From the NCBI GenBank assembly GCA_001414485.1, contig LLEY01000008.1, forward strand, positions 62,001 to 126,000: 64,000 nt of DNA. The letters run 5' to 3'. Positions 32,941-44,453 of the stretch are shown in pieces. The position numbers and the translations under genes were made by a program. Position 1 is the first letter of the stretch. Every line of letters starts with the position of its first letter. The stretch comes from Calycina herbarum (Eukaryota > Ascomycota > Leotiomycetes > Helotiales > Pezizellaceae). The notes beneath the pieces are model-generated. The model was not told the origin of the DNA, made no database searches, and was given only the letters and a program-made list of their open reading frames with translations.

Positions 32941-35900
32941 TCATGCAGTCAGTTGTGGTGGAGCTGCTGTTGGGAGATTTTTGAGTGCCAGAACCTCCTC
33001 TGGATTCTCGGCCTTTTGGGGTTGCTCAATCTTCACTTCAGTAACCTGCCCCGCTGATACTGGTACTTGATTTGCAGAAACTGGGGTTGCTGCGACTTGT
33101 GGTGGTCCTGAAGTGGCAAGCTTCTTAAGCTCTGGCATATCCTCTGTCATCTCAGTATCCGAAGATTTTCTCTTCTGCCCAGCAACCTGTCCAACTTGTA
33201 CTTCATCTGGAGAATTTGTGGTTGTCGTTACCTCCTGCTGCATAGGTAGTTGTGCGCTGGCTCCATTTGTTGAAGTCTGCGGAGTAGATGGTGCAGGTGA
33301 AGCAGACGATGGTCCCCCTGTTCTTCCCGCTGCAGCAACCGCACTTGCTGCGGGACTGCCCGAGCTTGTCCTCATCATTCCTACAGGTCTCATAGGCGGC
33401 CGAGGAATTGGGGCTCCACTTGGGCGGTTGATACCGTTCCCAATGAATGATGGTCGCATGATAGCTGGACGACCTGTCGTTTTGGGAAGCTGCTGGGTTG
33501 TATTGGGTTGTGTTCCTCTCTGATTCGCCAGAGGTTGGGGCGACGCATAACGGTTATTTTGATCACGACTAGCCCCTGTGGCTTTTGTTGCGTCGGTTAC
33601 CTTTGGCAAGTTTTCAACTAACATACGCTTGAATGCCTTCATGATTAAGTCTTCCCTTGCTTCTCCTGGAACAGAAGTCTTATCTGAATAACCTAGTACT
33701 CTGTTGACTGCGGAGTTCACAATGGCTTCCGAAGTACCCGGTGGGGTGTCTTTGGGTGACGTATCTCTAAGCGAACCCAAAAGAGATGTTTTAAACCTTT
33801 CTACAGCCGCCTTGAGTTGAGGAGAACCCTCCACGGCGTTCCTAAAGTCTCCTGGAGTTGGTGAATGCACACGGGCTGGCGCAGGATGCGGGAACGTGGT
33901 TGTAAGTACTGAGGGAATTGTGTGTGGTACTTGAGATGAAGCCTGATAATTAATTGGCTGGCGATGCTGGTCCGCTTGTGGATTGGGTTGGCGACCCAAT
34001 TGATGGTTCATTTGTGAATTCAGTTGCGGATTGGATTGCTGAGTCGGTTGGTGAGTTGATTGCTGAGTCGGCTGTCGAGTCGGTTGCTGGGCCGGTTGTG
34101 GGTGCATGTGTGAATTGACATTGTGACTCGGTGGTTGATTTGGTGGTTGACTCGGTTGGTTTGGAGGTGGATTTGGTGGTTGAGTTGTTGCTGGCGCCTT
34201 GTTTGCATACGGTGAATTATAATTGCTATCATTCGGGGGCAACAATGGTGCCTGTATAAACCCAGGAGGTGGTTGAGGATTGAGCGGGTTCATCTGTGGG
34301 TGCATTCCGGGAGGGACTTGATGTCCATTCATCGTGTGTCCATGAGGTGGCCCCATGTACCCAGGGTGTGCAGGGTGCTGTCCATGATGTTGTCCTGGAT
34401 GACCCGGGTAGCTGGGTGGCATTTGATGTGGTGGGAAACCTGGAGGCGGAGCCATCATACCATAAGGTATAATGTGAGGTTGATAAAACGGTTGCTGTTG
34501 GGGTAATAGGCCTGGATTTTGGGGAGGTGGTGAAGCTCGCTTCTTCTTCTCCTTCTCGATGGAAGCACCTTCGACAATAGCCCACATCCAGCCTTTACCA
34601 TCTCGTTCAGTCTTCTCGAAGGCAGGATGTTGTGACAAGTTATGCCGCACACTACTCTGCCAACCAGTTGTATTGACCTTCAAAATAAAGTAAGGGTATT
34701 TACGCCCAATCGCACGGTATATTTGGGGCAATGACATTTGGCCGGTTTCCGAATTAGAAAGAGCTTCATGAATAAGAGTAACATAATTTGCTGTAGGTTT
34801 GAGAAGTTGTTCTGGAGTAAAGTCTTCTTCACGCAACTGTGGCGATGGAGAGCGAGCGGGCTTTGGGGGTTTCTTCTCCTTCTTCTCCTTAGCAGGCTGA
34901 TCGTCTCCACCTGAGCCTTCGAGTTTAGGGTCTCCTTCTTTGGGTTCCTTGGGTTTTCTCTTGGTATATTTTCTCTTCTCGCGTGGTTCTGGGGGCGTAT
35001 CAGGTCTGGGATGCTTTCGTGGTCGTCCAACCTTATTTTTGCCCGGGACTGTTAGTGGGGGCAAAGCTGGCTTCGCTAATACTTCGCCCTCCTGCTGTTC
35101 TCTCTGTTCTCTCTCTCGTGCCTGCGCTTCTTTCTTGGCTAACTGTTGCTCGCGCTTAGACATAATACCGTTCTTCGGTGGTCTACCAGGACCTCGTTTC
35201 TTCATGGGCTGAACAGGTTGGCCATTTTGATCCTGTTGATTGGGTTGATTCAGACTGGTAGTACCGGCCCTATCATCCTCCATCAATCCAGACTGATCAC
35301 TGCGGTCCCCTTCTTCATTATCTTCTGCTTCTGGTGGATGGTCCAGCGTGTGCTCCTGGCTCTCAGGTTCTTCGTCATCATCACTTGCTACCTCCCCAGA
35401 TGGCTCTTCGCTTGAATCATTTTCAGCACCGGCTCGAGGCGCATCTTCAAAATCGAAGCTCATTTCTTTGCCTCCTTCGGAGTATCGATCAGTGATCGGG
35501 TTGTCATCATATTCAGATCTCTGTTCTGCCCCAGTTTGACCAACTGGGATATCTGGCAGGATAAAGGCCACAACAACACCTCCAATTTGTAAAGTGTCGC
35601 CACTCTTGAGAGCTTTCACACTCTTATAGTGGCAAAATTTATCGTCGATGAAGGCCCCATTCCGTCCAAGTATAGTCGCTTCAAAATAATGCTTTTTAGA
35701 ATTAAATGCAATTTTGACATGATGTCGAGAAATAGATTTGTATGCGCTAAAAGGTACTACCTCACCTTCCTTGGAGGCAGGATGAATAGCTACCAATGGG
35801 CAGTCGTGTGGAGATGGTCGAAGGGATTCGGGATCGACAGGTTTTGCATTGTCTGTTACAGCACGTCTGGCTGGTGCTTGTTGAGCTTGCTGTGCTTCAT

Positions 35901-37110
35901 ACGTATTGACAACACTTGGAAGAACCATGGAATTTCTTCGCGACACAACTTGGGAAGATCCTGTTGACTTGGATCTCTTCCTAGACTTGCCACCTTTGCG
36001 ACTCTTGCGCCCCTCACGCCCACTATCGTCATCTGAATCATTGCCGTCACGGAGAATACCACCGCTTTCGCTCACGATTGACTTTGTATATCGACTGCCT
36101 TCCTGTTTTACTCGAGGTGTCCTGGGTGCATGTGGTTCTCGCGCCAAGGCTTCTCCTTCTAATCTTCGTCGCTGTTCTTCTCGCTCCCGGCGCATTGTAT
36201 TCTTTGCTGCTCTCGTGTCCCGACCTAGAATGATGGAATATGTATTCATGTAAAACTCTCCATCTGCAAACTCCAATTTTGCATATGCTGAAATGCGTGT
36301 GCTCTGGCTTGTCTCCTCCACCTCATGGATGTGCGGCGAAGGATCGAGGAACATGTTTGAGCCATTGGAGCCCATACCCAAGTGGCCCATCTGCTGCAGC
36401 GCCAGCAATTGCTGTGCGGCAGGACCGTCGAAGTATGAGCCCATTCCCATTCCCATGCTGGCGCTTTGCGCCAGAAGGTAGTCAAAGTTCTCTGCTGCAC
36501 TCTGTCCAGCAAAAGCAGGTATCGCAGCCTCGGCATGAGACTGGGTCTCGAAGTTGTGACGAATTGCAGCGTCGACCACTGTGTTGAAATCAGGGACGGG
36601 ATCTTCCTGCTGGACCGTGGCGACATTCTGCTCCTCGTTCTGTTCCTGCGCTGGCTCTGCCTGTTGTACCTGATCTACTCGGTCGGTGATACCCCCGCCT
36701 TCGTCTTTCCCTTCACCTTCCTTCTCAGCGTCGTTGGTATCTGGGCCAGCCACCTTCTCGTGATCTGTCGTCTCGTGGGCCGGGCTGTTGTCCGTTTCGA
36801 CATTGTCAGTTGTACTCGATGGTTCCTGTGGCGGCGGGGGCGATTGCGCCCGTTGCGGGTTGTCGTTTTCCGACGAGGTCATGATAGCTGTTGGAACTGT
36901 CGCGACCACGGAGCTGGGGGAAGTCGGTGAAGTCATCGCTGTCGTGTTATAGACAGCTCCTCCACCGATGGTGAGTCCTGAGCTCCGGTTGTGCAATGAA
37001 GACGTGAGTGTTTCCGTTGCGCTCATCGGTTTCGCGAAAGTCAAGTCGTCGGGAGCCAAGTTCATGGGCAGAGTATTTTGCATCACGTGGAGGTGCTGGA
37101 GGCTCCCCAT
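32941..37110 (-). CDS. FHL1: Forkhead/FHA transcription factor Fhl1
   Basis: An intronless frame of 1389 residues. An FHA domain begins at about residue 275 (AYAKLEFADGEFYMNTYSIILGRDT) and resumes after a charged insert of roughly 130 residues at about 435-525, with the ligand-contact motif SISRHHVKI and GRNGAFID. Two AT-hook-like motifs follow (KKRGPGRPPKNG near 637 and KVGRPRKHPR near 694). A forkhead domain spans about 770-848 (LIHEALSNS, IGRKYPYFILK, WQSSVRHNLSQHPAF). The rest is Pro/Gln/Asn-rich. The Fhl1 family drives ribosomal-protein and rRNA-processing genes with Ifh1 in yeast. A six-base GAGGTC-type run lies just upstream in the leader. The first ATG of the frame was used. Confidence 0.9.
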   Translation of the reverse strand: MGSLQHLHVMQNTLPMNLAPDDLTFAKPMSATETLTSSLHNRSSGLTIGGGAVYNTTAMTSPTSPSSVVATVPTAIMTSSENDNPQRAQSPPPPQEPSSTTDNVETDNSPAHETTDHEKVAGPDTNDAEKEGEGKDEGGGITDRVDQVQQAEPAQEQNEEQNVATVQQEDPVPDFNTVVDAAIRHNFETQSHAEAAIPAFAGQSAAENFDYLLAQSASMGMGMGSYFDGPAAQQLLALQQMGHLGMGSNGSNMFLDPSPHIHEVEETSQSTRISAYAKLEFADGEFYMNTYSIILGRDTRAAKNTMRREREEQRRRLEGEALAREPHAPRTPRVKQEGSRYTKSIVSESGGILRDGNDSDDDSGREGRKSRKGGKSRKRSKSTGSSQVVSRRNSMVLPSVVNTYEAQQAQQAPARRAVTDNAKPVDPESLRPSPHDCPLVAIHPASKEGEVVPFSAYKSISRHHVKIAFNSKKHYFEATILGRNGAFIDDKFCHYKSVKALKSGDTLQIGGVVVAFILPDIPVGQTGAEQRSEYDDNPITDRYSEGGKEMSFDFEDAPRAGAENDSSEEPSGEVASDDDEEPESQEHTLDHPPEAEDNEEGDRSDQSGLMEDDRAGTTSLNQPNQQDQNGQPVQPMKKRGPGRPPKNGIMSKREQQLAKKEAQAREREQREQQEGEVLAKPALPPLTVPGKNKVGRPRKHPRPDTPPEPREKRKYTKRKPKEPKEGDPKLEGSGGDDQPAKEKKEKKPPKPARSPSPQLREEDFTPEQLLKPTANYVTLIHEALSNSETGQMSLPQIYRAIGRKYPYFILKVNTTGWQSSVRHNLSQHPAFEKTERDGKGWMWAIVEGASIEKEKKKRASPPPQNPGLLPQQQPFYQPHIIPYGMMAPPPGFPPHQMPPSYPGHPGQHHGQHPAHPGYMGPPHGHTMNGHQVPPGMHPQMNPLNPQPPPGFIQAPLLPPNDSNYNSPYANKAPATTQPPNPPPNQPSQPPNQPPSHNVNSHMHPQPAQQPTRQPTQQSTHQPTQQSNPQLNSQMNHQLGRQPNPQADQHRQPINYQASSQVPHTIPSVLTTTFPHPAPARVHSPTPGDFRNAVEGSPQLKAAVERFKTSLLGSLRDTSPKDTPPGTSEAIVNSAVNRVLGYSDKTSVPGEAREDLIMKAFKRMLVENLPKVTDATKATGASRDQNNRYASPQPLANQRGTQPNTTQQLPKTTGRPAIMRPSFIGNGINRPSGAPIPRPPMRPVGMMRTSSGSPAASAVAAAGRTGGPSSASPAPSTPQTSTNGASAQLPMQQEVTTTTNSPDEVQVGQVAGQKRKSSDTEMTEDMPELKKLATSGPPQVAATPVSANQVPVSAGQVTEVKIEQPQKAENPEEVLALKNLPTAAPPQLTA

Positions 37111-38938
37111 CTTTGCAGGCGTTGGTCGAGGTCGAGGTCGAGGTGCTTGTCCTTTTCAAGTTGGGGACCGCAGTCTCGTATCACATTGAAAAGAAGTGCC
37201 AAATTTTGGGCGTTTGTGTTTGTGGTGTGCGAAAATGAGGTTCGAATTTTTCAAAGGGTTGAGACCGAAAATTGGGAAAATTGCCATTGATAGAAGGAAC
37301 GGTTGGAGTTCTGGAAGGAAGTTGCGACTCGAAAGCACGAAAGCCGCCAACCACCTATTCACCTGCCGTCCGTCAGTGAATGAATGACTGAACTACTCAA
37401 CCAACCACCAAAGGTATGGGAAATTAAAGTCTACGTACTGCCCAATTTTCTATGACACGTAGGTAGTGAAGTAGTTTCACGCCTACGTATTGCCGGCACT
37501 CGAGGTAGTACAGAGAAGAGACTACGACCAACCGAATGTACATCTACGATCCAACTGCATTTTCGAAACTCTTAAAAGAACACTATACATTAATTTGGAA
37601 ACTATGAAGAGAAACTGCTCAACTCTAAATCTCTCTTCAGATTGACAGGGCAATTACTCAAGTCTCAAGTCTAGTCATGGTATTACTCAGATCTTGACTC
37701 ACCCCCTTTCCACACCTTTCTAAGGCTCTCGTCTACAAGTAAACATCCAACCGATCCAGTGAAAAATACTAGCATCAAAAACTATTCACCAAGTACAAGG
37801 CGTAGTATGTACTATCAAACTGATTTTGCCTTAGCACAATTGAACCAATGAGAGCCGTGAGTTTTAAGTCTCCACTAAAACTCTCGTCATTTGACACGGA
37901 GAAAAGCTCAAACTCCCCGCTCCGCCATTAAGAACGAATTATAGCCTCTTGCCCTCTCCATCCACATATTCTCTCGTCTTCGAAAACAAATCAATCGCAC
38001 CCGAGGAGGAGAATTTCGGTCATTGCTTTGTGTACCCCCCGGCACCCCCCCTTCTCTTTAGTATAGCTCTCAATGTTTGAGGGTATTTAGAAGTCGGTCT
38101 TCTCGTACAATACTGTGTCGCACGATCCAAGTTGAGGGGGTTAGGGCCATGACCAAATAGCAATTTATGATTATATTTCTTGACCTTTCGTCAGATAATC
38201 TCATGATTGTCTTTCCTAGGATCTACTATGAATTGTCCATTCCTCATCCTTCTCAGTTCAGCTAGGTCAGTTTTCATTTGTCTCGGGGCCTAAAAGTCAT
38301 CCAGTTTAGGAGTTTCAATACTGGGTACTGCTACAACGCTGTCTTACAGTTTCCACTCTCCAAATCACCCCATTCTTTCATTCTGATTATAATTTGAGAA
38401 AGTGGTATGGTATTTCACCTACCAATTGCGAATTCTCAACACGGGGACTCGGAGAAAATGAAACGCAGACATAACTTCGACTCAGGCGTCCGTCTACCCA
38501 TCTGGTCTCGTCTCACAAATCTCATGATATGCGAAAAGCGAGTTCTCAATCAAGAGAGAACCACATTATGAGACTTACGATGTGCAAAAAAAGAGACTTG
38601 CTAGACACATTTCATTTTCTCGGATTCGCTACTCAGCTTCCCCACGCACCACTCAAGGACCCCCTTCAGACACATGTCATAAATGACATCCTAAATCTCA
38701 AATTTCAAACCCTCGCTTAGATATGACCCAATGGAGAAATAGGGAAGTTGAGAGCCAAAGTCGCGAACTCTCGCCAGCATGTTGTATATGAATGGGAGGG
38801 GAAAAAGAGCCTCAGTGGAACCATATTTTCGCTATCCCGATCGGCTAATCCATGACAAGTCAGCATGCATTTCTTACTGGAACATCTGCGGGATGTAAAA
38901 TTATCCATCCACCGAATAATGACCAGAAATCCTTACTC
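37111..38938. other. 1.8-kb intergenic region
   Basis: FHL1 upstream region meeting the 3' end of the Zn2Cys6 gene. A GAGGTC hexamer run sits at about 37124-37144 in the FHL1 leader. A small hairpin GAGTTCTC-AATCAA-GAGAGAAC is at about 38540-38561. No gene recognised. Confidence 0.45.
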
Positions 38939-40534
38939 TCATTTTCGTCCCTCACAAGGCCATTGAATGCCTTGTCCTTCAGCTCCACTCGCATCTCCCT
39001 CGTCATCCTCGCCCTCCACAAGCCCATTAAACACCCTCCCTTTCGCAACTTCACTTTCTACCCACATGGTCCATTCATAATACGGCAACCATTCTTCTGG
39101 CACATCGCGATGCAATGCACTAAACCATCTCACCGTCACCCCTTCATTCCCTCTCTCCTCCGTCTTTCCTTCTCTCTCAACCCACTCGTTTCGGGTGATG
39201 GGCGTCATAGTGAGTTGCATAGCTACAAAGTGAGCTCCCAAAATCATGCATACGCGATTTGCGGGATTGGTGAAGTATGCAAAGGAAGACTGGGGAGCGA
39301 AAAAGGCTACGTATCCGTAGATTTTACGGAGAGTGGCGTAAGCTGGTGGGGAGAATCAGTTACTTTGGACTTCAGAGACGAATTGGGGCTGGCTTACCAT
39401 CTCTGGAAGAAGTGATAAGGGATCGAGCGATTTCATATAACATTCTGTACACCTCTATCTCAACAGGATGCTGGCATAACGGCTCCACCCTCTCTAAACT
39501 ATCGAGTGCTTTCCTCACTAATTTCGGATGCACAAGTGGTGCAGCCATCATCAGATTATCAACTGGCTCTGGTATTTCGGCTTGATCGAAAAGCTTCTCG
39601 AATAATATTCGTTGTTGTTTGATACCCATTTGGTATCCTACCGTCGTTGCACCACGGATGAAAGTCATGTATTCGAGAAGTCCATCTTCAAGCAGAACCG
39701 ATTGGAATAGAAGCGAAAAGCATGTTGCAAGCATGGCGTTACCTTGCTCGAAGTTGGCAAGGCCTGCAGTAATCGCGGCATTGAGTCTTGAGATTGCGGT
39801 AACTCTGTGGGATATAGCTGTGCAGGAAAGTTCTTGGGAAGTGATAGGATTAGGGTCTTTTTCTGCAAGTTCGGAAGCACTCAACGCCAGCATTGCATGG
39901 AGAAGATATTTATGCTACATTGGGTTAGTCACCACCCCAAAACTATGTATTCGGAGAGAATATGACATACCTCATGAGCAATAGCAGGAATCTCATGTTG
40001 CCACACCGAATCACTTCCCACGGGATGATGCGGATACGCCCTCTCAATAAAATAGTGAAATAGCCTGAAATCATTGGCATTAAAGACTGGTCCAGATACT
40101 TGTGGTACCATAGGAATCGGAGCAGGGGAGTTCGCTTTTTGTATTGTTGCCCCGTTTCGGGCTTGGAGCTGCATATTATCCGGCCATTCGCATATCATGT
40201 TTCGATGCACACAATAATCACATGCTGGGCGGTTTTCTTTGCACTGGATTTATATATTAGCTGTGTCTCTCTTCTTCAATTTTCGAAAGTGCTGTGCTTC
40301 CGAAAAACTTGCCTTGATTCTTGCTCTTTTGCAGTTCAAGCATCCCCTTCTTGATTTTGTATGTCCTTTTCTTCCTCGCTTCTTCTGTCTATTGGAAACG
40401 CCCGATGATTCGGTTTCAAATGAAAGAGGAGTGGGTAAAGCACTTGGAGCTGCCGAAACCCCGTTTGACGAAGCTAGGGTTTCTGAAGAATTATCCGAAA
40501 GGTCAGATATAAACCCAGAGTTCGAAGTCGTCAT
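38939..40534 (-). CDS. Zn2Cys6 transcription factor, Upc2-like type
   Basis: Four exons (40313-40534, 39971-40243, 39398-39914, 38939-39342) give 471 residues. The binuclear zinc cluster is complete: CLNCKRARIKC crosses the first intron into KENRPACDYCVHRNMIC, spacing CX2CX6CX6CX2CX6C, residues about 66-93, preceded by RKGHTKSRRG. After a linker comes a long helical middle/effector region (HYFIERAYPHH, LLHAMLALSASEL, TAISRLNAAI, LATCFSLLFQSVLLEDGLLEYMTFIRGA), the layout of the fungal DUF3468/Upc2-type family. The C-terminus is acidic. The first intron is GC-AG (donor GCAAGT), and only that splice restores the zinc knuckle. The ATG at 40534 was chosen because no in-frame ATG lies upstream within the frame. 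Target genes are unknown. Confidence 0.88.
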
Positions 40535-41428
40535 TTTGAAAAAAGATCCCGTCTCTTCCAAAATGTTGCTAAATTTGACATAGGAGGCGCAAAAACTTCA
40601 TAGCTCGCTTGAATGTTGCTCCGGTCTTACTATCGTAGTATTATCTTACCTCTCGGCTTTCAAATGTAGTTTGGAGTGACTCGGTAACTTTGGAATACGT
40701 GTATACTTTGAGAACTTGGAAATATATATAAATATATGTTGGATATGACTTTCATTCTTACTGTTATGATGTTTCTTTCAGCTGAATCATATGAGATAGG
40801 AGGCTGTACAAAGAGTGACCGGTGCCTGATTCTTGTGGCTGAAAAAGGCTTGAAATTTCTTGGATGTCACATGACAGTCCCTTCATTTGAATCGTAATAA
40901 GGGAACTTGAGGGAGGGGGGGGAATGTCTTGAAGATTATCGCAGTCGAAATAGAGAATTGCCTGCTCTTATTCTCGGTATGTAGAGTATCAAACTGTTCA
41001 TGAGCAATGAATAGGCTCCAAGTGATGTGTTGCTGTCTCCCTTTCCTTAAGACTTGCGTTTTCCTAGATGTTAAACAACTCTAAATGAATCGTGTATTCC
41101 AAGATAGTTGATTCTTTGATGTGGCATACTCTGTTTTCTCTAGGCTGGTTGAACTAAAGGTCATAATATTAATTAAGCGAGGCGAAACATTATTTTCAAG
41201 TCATAAGATTGAATGAAAGAAGCAAACAGTCAGTAGGAACATTTCTTTTCCCCTTACCATCGAAACTTCTCACGAGGTCACCAGGACTGATTCTTTTGCT
41301 ATCCTACATGCTTCTTCTCCTCCTCGCTCCCCTTTTCCACATTTCCACATTTTCACTTTTCCCTCTCCAGCCCTTCTCCTCTCACTCGCTCCTTCTCTTC
41401 CATAATAAGCAAGAGTCTGTATGAGTCA
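40535..41428. other. 0.9-kb intergenic region, no gene seen
   Basis: A+T-rich upstream region of the Zn2Cys6 gene. Nothing further recognised. Confidence 0.45.
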
Positions 41429-41719
41429 TCAATTCAAAAGATAGGTAACATAATCCACACCTACATATCTGAAAAGCATCGGAACGCGGACGTGGGCAAC
41501 ACCCAATGATACCCCAAATAGGAAGCAAACAATAATAGCGATTCCAAGACCAATATATGAATGATGAGTTGCTGCAACGACTTTGACTCCTAAAACTTCT
41601 GATACTCTTGCAGTATTTGCGACAGCTTCTACCGCAGCAGTCCTCTCTTCCGCCCGAAGGCCCGCGTCAGCGAGAGTCGTAATGAGTTGGTGATTCAACA
41701 CAAGGTCGTGGGTGGTCAT
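41429..41719 (-). CDS. Short single-TM protein, hypothetical
   Basis: The frame MTTHDLVLNHQLITT onward gives 96 residues. An amphipathic helix (ADAGLRAEERTAAVEAVANTARVSEVLG) leads into a strong TM segment (YIGLGIAIIVCFLFGVSLGVA, about residues 53-73) and a short tail. The frame remains open upstream to 41836, so the true start may lie there, or the mRNA may contain an intron. No family recognised. The hydrophobic profile is the only positive evidence. Confidence 0.35.
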   Translation of the reverse strand: MTTHDLVLNHQLITTLADAGLRAEERTAAVEAVANTARVSEVLGVKVVAATHHSYIGLGIAIIVCFLFGVSLGVAHVRVPMLFRYVGVDYVTYLLN

Positions 41720-43021
41720 TGAAGTTATCTTTACAATATTCTGAGAGCAAATGAGTCTAATGATTTGAGTAGAACATGGCTTTTTAGAGTCACACTTGCG
41801 AGAAAGCTCCACGTGTGAATATAGGGTGCAGCGCATAGTGACGAGAGTGGTGAATCGGAAACATCATGCTACGCTTCGCTCCATTCCTGAGGAGTAAGAT
41901 GGCCAAGTGTCTTGGAGAAATATGCGGATTTCGTGGTGTCGAGTTTTGAGGATGGTTTCGGGTTATGTTGTCTTGAACTTCGCATTTGCTTGGAAGCAGT
42001 GAATGGTCTGTGCATATTATTTATTAAATTAAATCAAATTGATGATATACTGCACAAGCCCTAAGTCAAGGCATAGAGATTTGGTAGCAATCTTTCATAG
42101 CCACTTCAATGTAAATCAATAGTTATACAAGGAACCCCAGAGCTTTTTCTAGAAACTTTACAAATAAATACCAGAGTTTGTTAAGCGTATTCTCAATACA
42201 ATTAAATCATACTACTACTTTACATGATTTTAGTCTATACAATAGTGTCTATGGCTTTGAACTCAACAGATTTACTAACTTAGACTTGAAGAGTTGTGAT
42301 TGTGATACAATAGAAATGAGAGGTTGCTCAGTTTCTCTTGTCTAATAAGGTTACGCTATTATCATTTCCAAATTCGCCCCATGGTTCGTCACCACGTTGG
42401 AAGTAGTGTTTCTGCTTTTGGTCATGTGATGCTTGGAAACCTCGTGATGGACATAAAAAGCGGCAGTAAATACTCCAGGTTCGCACCTACCTAGCCCTCG
42501 TTGTCTTAACCTTCTAAGGTGATTCATATAAATTATCCTAAATGGTTAGAACACTGAACTTCAATTGTCTCAGAAAGTTAAAACAACGAGAAGTATAGAG
42601 GGGTTTCACTACCACTTTTATTGTCCACCGGGAGAATAACAATATCCAACCACTTCGTTTTCGCTATCGTAACTTTTTAGTATTCCTCGCTTGAATTATA
42701 AACACTCTATTTCCTATTTCCTATTGAGCTCTCTCGAGTGTCGGCAGCAGGACAATTTTATAAGCCTCGACATCTAGAAGTATGTAAAATGTGAAGGGCT
42801 ATACCCCGGAGAGTTCCATTCCAAAGCAGATTCCCTCTGGACAGTGCAAAGGGGATATTGAACGAAAGGGTTTCAACCTGAGTGAAAATGCCATATTTCA
42901 CACACGGGTTGCTGAAAAGTAGAAAGATTAAATTATGGGAAATAGACGTAAAAGCGTATTTAGGTTTTGTCATTTTAAGAACAGATTATATAGAAATAAT
43001 ACATGATTCGAAAGGATTCCT
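41720..43021. other. Intergenic, contains one MITE copy
   Basis: A+T-rich, no gene supported; the MITE at 42454-42620 is listed separately. Confidence 0.45.
42454..42620. mobile_element. MITE, TA-flanked, copy 2 (167 bp)
   Basis: Begins TAAAAAGCGGCAGTAAATAC and ends CACTACCACTTTTA, imperfect inverted termini bounded by TA. The left 100 bp closely match the 6996 copy (GGTTCGCACCTACCTAGCCC, then TTAACCTTCTAAGGTGATTCAT) and the reverse complement of the 46610 copy. No coding capacity. Confidence 0.85.
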
Positions 43022-44453
43022 TTAGCGAAAATAACCGGTAAACCTCCCGCGGGCAAACCTTCCGTGGGCCTGTTGGGCAAAAGTATTGATATTTGGATCA
43101 ACGGTTTCCACACGAGCCTGGTCCAACATGGCATCCCGCCCTGCAACCCAGGCTTGTTGGATATTTGGTGGTTGGGCCGCCCTCCAAACCAAATTTCCTC
43201 CTACCATCTGGTTCGCTTGGGTGACCGTGGCTCGTATGTGATTAGGCAAATTTGCGGGTGGTGCAGGGGGCGGCACATGGCCTGGGAGATTTGTAAAGTA
43301 ATGTCTTTAGAAAAATTCATTAACATGGTAGGTTTATTGCGACGGTATGGATATCCTTACTCCCATGCTTTCCTCCAAGCATTAAATGTTGCATTTCTAA
43401 CAGCAGCACCGCCGTTTCTTGTACTGGGGACAAGGAAATATATGTGACCAAAACGCCGTCTTCTTGCAGCACTGGCAGCGGGTGTGGGACCATTGCCTAA
43501 CCACGATAAAATGCTTCCCATAACTGCGGAAAATCTTGGAATCAGTATTGCCCTTTCTAGAAGTATGTCTTAAGAAGCAACAAGGTAATGAATGAATGGG
43601 GAGGGAACAAAGTTCCGAAAAAAGTAACAACTCGGAGAACACACACTTTGCTCAGCGGCATTATCGAATCCAAACCCAATTTTGGTGCCGATAAGGTTGA
43701 AAGCAACGTTTATTCGAGCTAGTGCTGTGATATAATTGAAAAGGATGGCTGCAGCTGGTGCACCTGGAAGGCTTGGTGGCATTATGTTTGGATGATCCAA
43801 GTAGTCCATTATTCGTCTTATACTCATTCTGAGCTCTCTGTTACTTCGTCCACTAATTCTCGGGTCGAAATCGTCTATATTGACTACAACTACTACAGTG
43901 TGATTTGGGTTGGCACCTCCTGTTGTAATGTTAGTAGTTGAAACAATAGACGTTATGCAAGGCGACTCTGGTGGGTGAGAAATGCATCAAGAAAAGTGTG
44001 GTCTTCTGATTACTTACCTGGACAGACATTCACACTATAATTTATTCCTGCGCCTCTTGGCTGTAACCCCTTTCTTAGATATGATCTCTGAGGAGCTACC
44101 GGATTATAAATTCGAGCCCCTATTGCATTGCTCGTTTGCTGATTTCCGCCCGCATCTGATTGTCTACGCCATTGGCCGCGAGTAAATGGACCGATGCGGG
44201 CTTTAGAAGGAGCTTGTCGGTCTATGTTACATTTGTTGTTGGTTAACATAGGTATAGAATCAGCTAGGGTGAAAGTAAGAATGTCTCCATCTTCAACATG
44301 AAAAATGGTATCATTGGCCCCTATGTTATTCCATTGTTGAAAAGGAGCTGGAGTAATATTGTTTGTAGGTTGACCCCTTATTGCCCCTACCGCCAGAGCG
44401 TTTGGCAGAACTGCTGGGAAGGCGGTCGGTGCTATCAGTGGAACAGCAGCCAT
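43022..44453 (-). CDS. Orphan 395-residue protein, unknown function
   Basis: Four exons (44018-44453, 43647-43919, 43361-43556, 43022-43304) join into 395 residues with GT-AG introns. The last uses a TAAAG acceptor, which alone keeps the frame open. The protein starts MAAVPLIAPTAFPAVLP, is Ala/Pro/Asn-rich, has one hydrophobic run (HTVVVVVNIDDF, about 153-164) and a helical C-terminal half (ILFNYITALARINVAFNLIG, WRKAWEHYFTNLPGHV), and ends in RGRFTGYFR. No catalytic signature, signal peptide or known domain is visible. The absence of recognisable relatives and its place among MITEs and surface-type genes suggest a lineage-specific gene. Confidence 0.6.
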
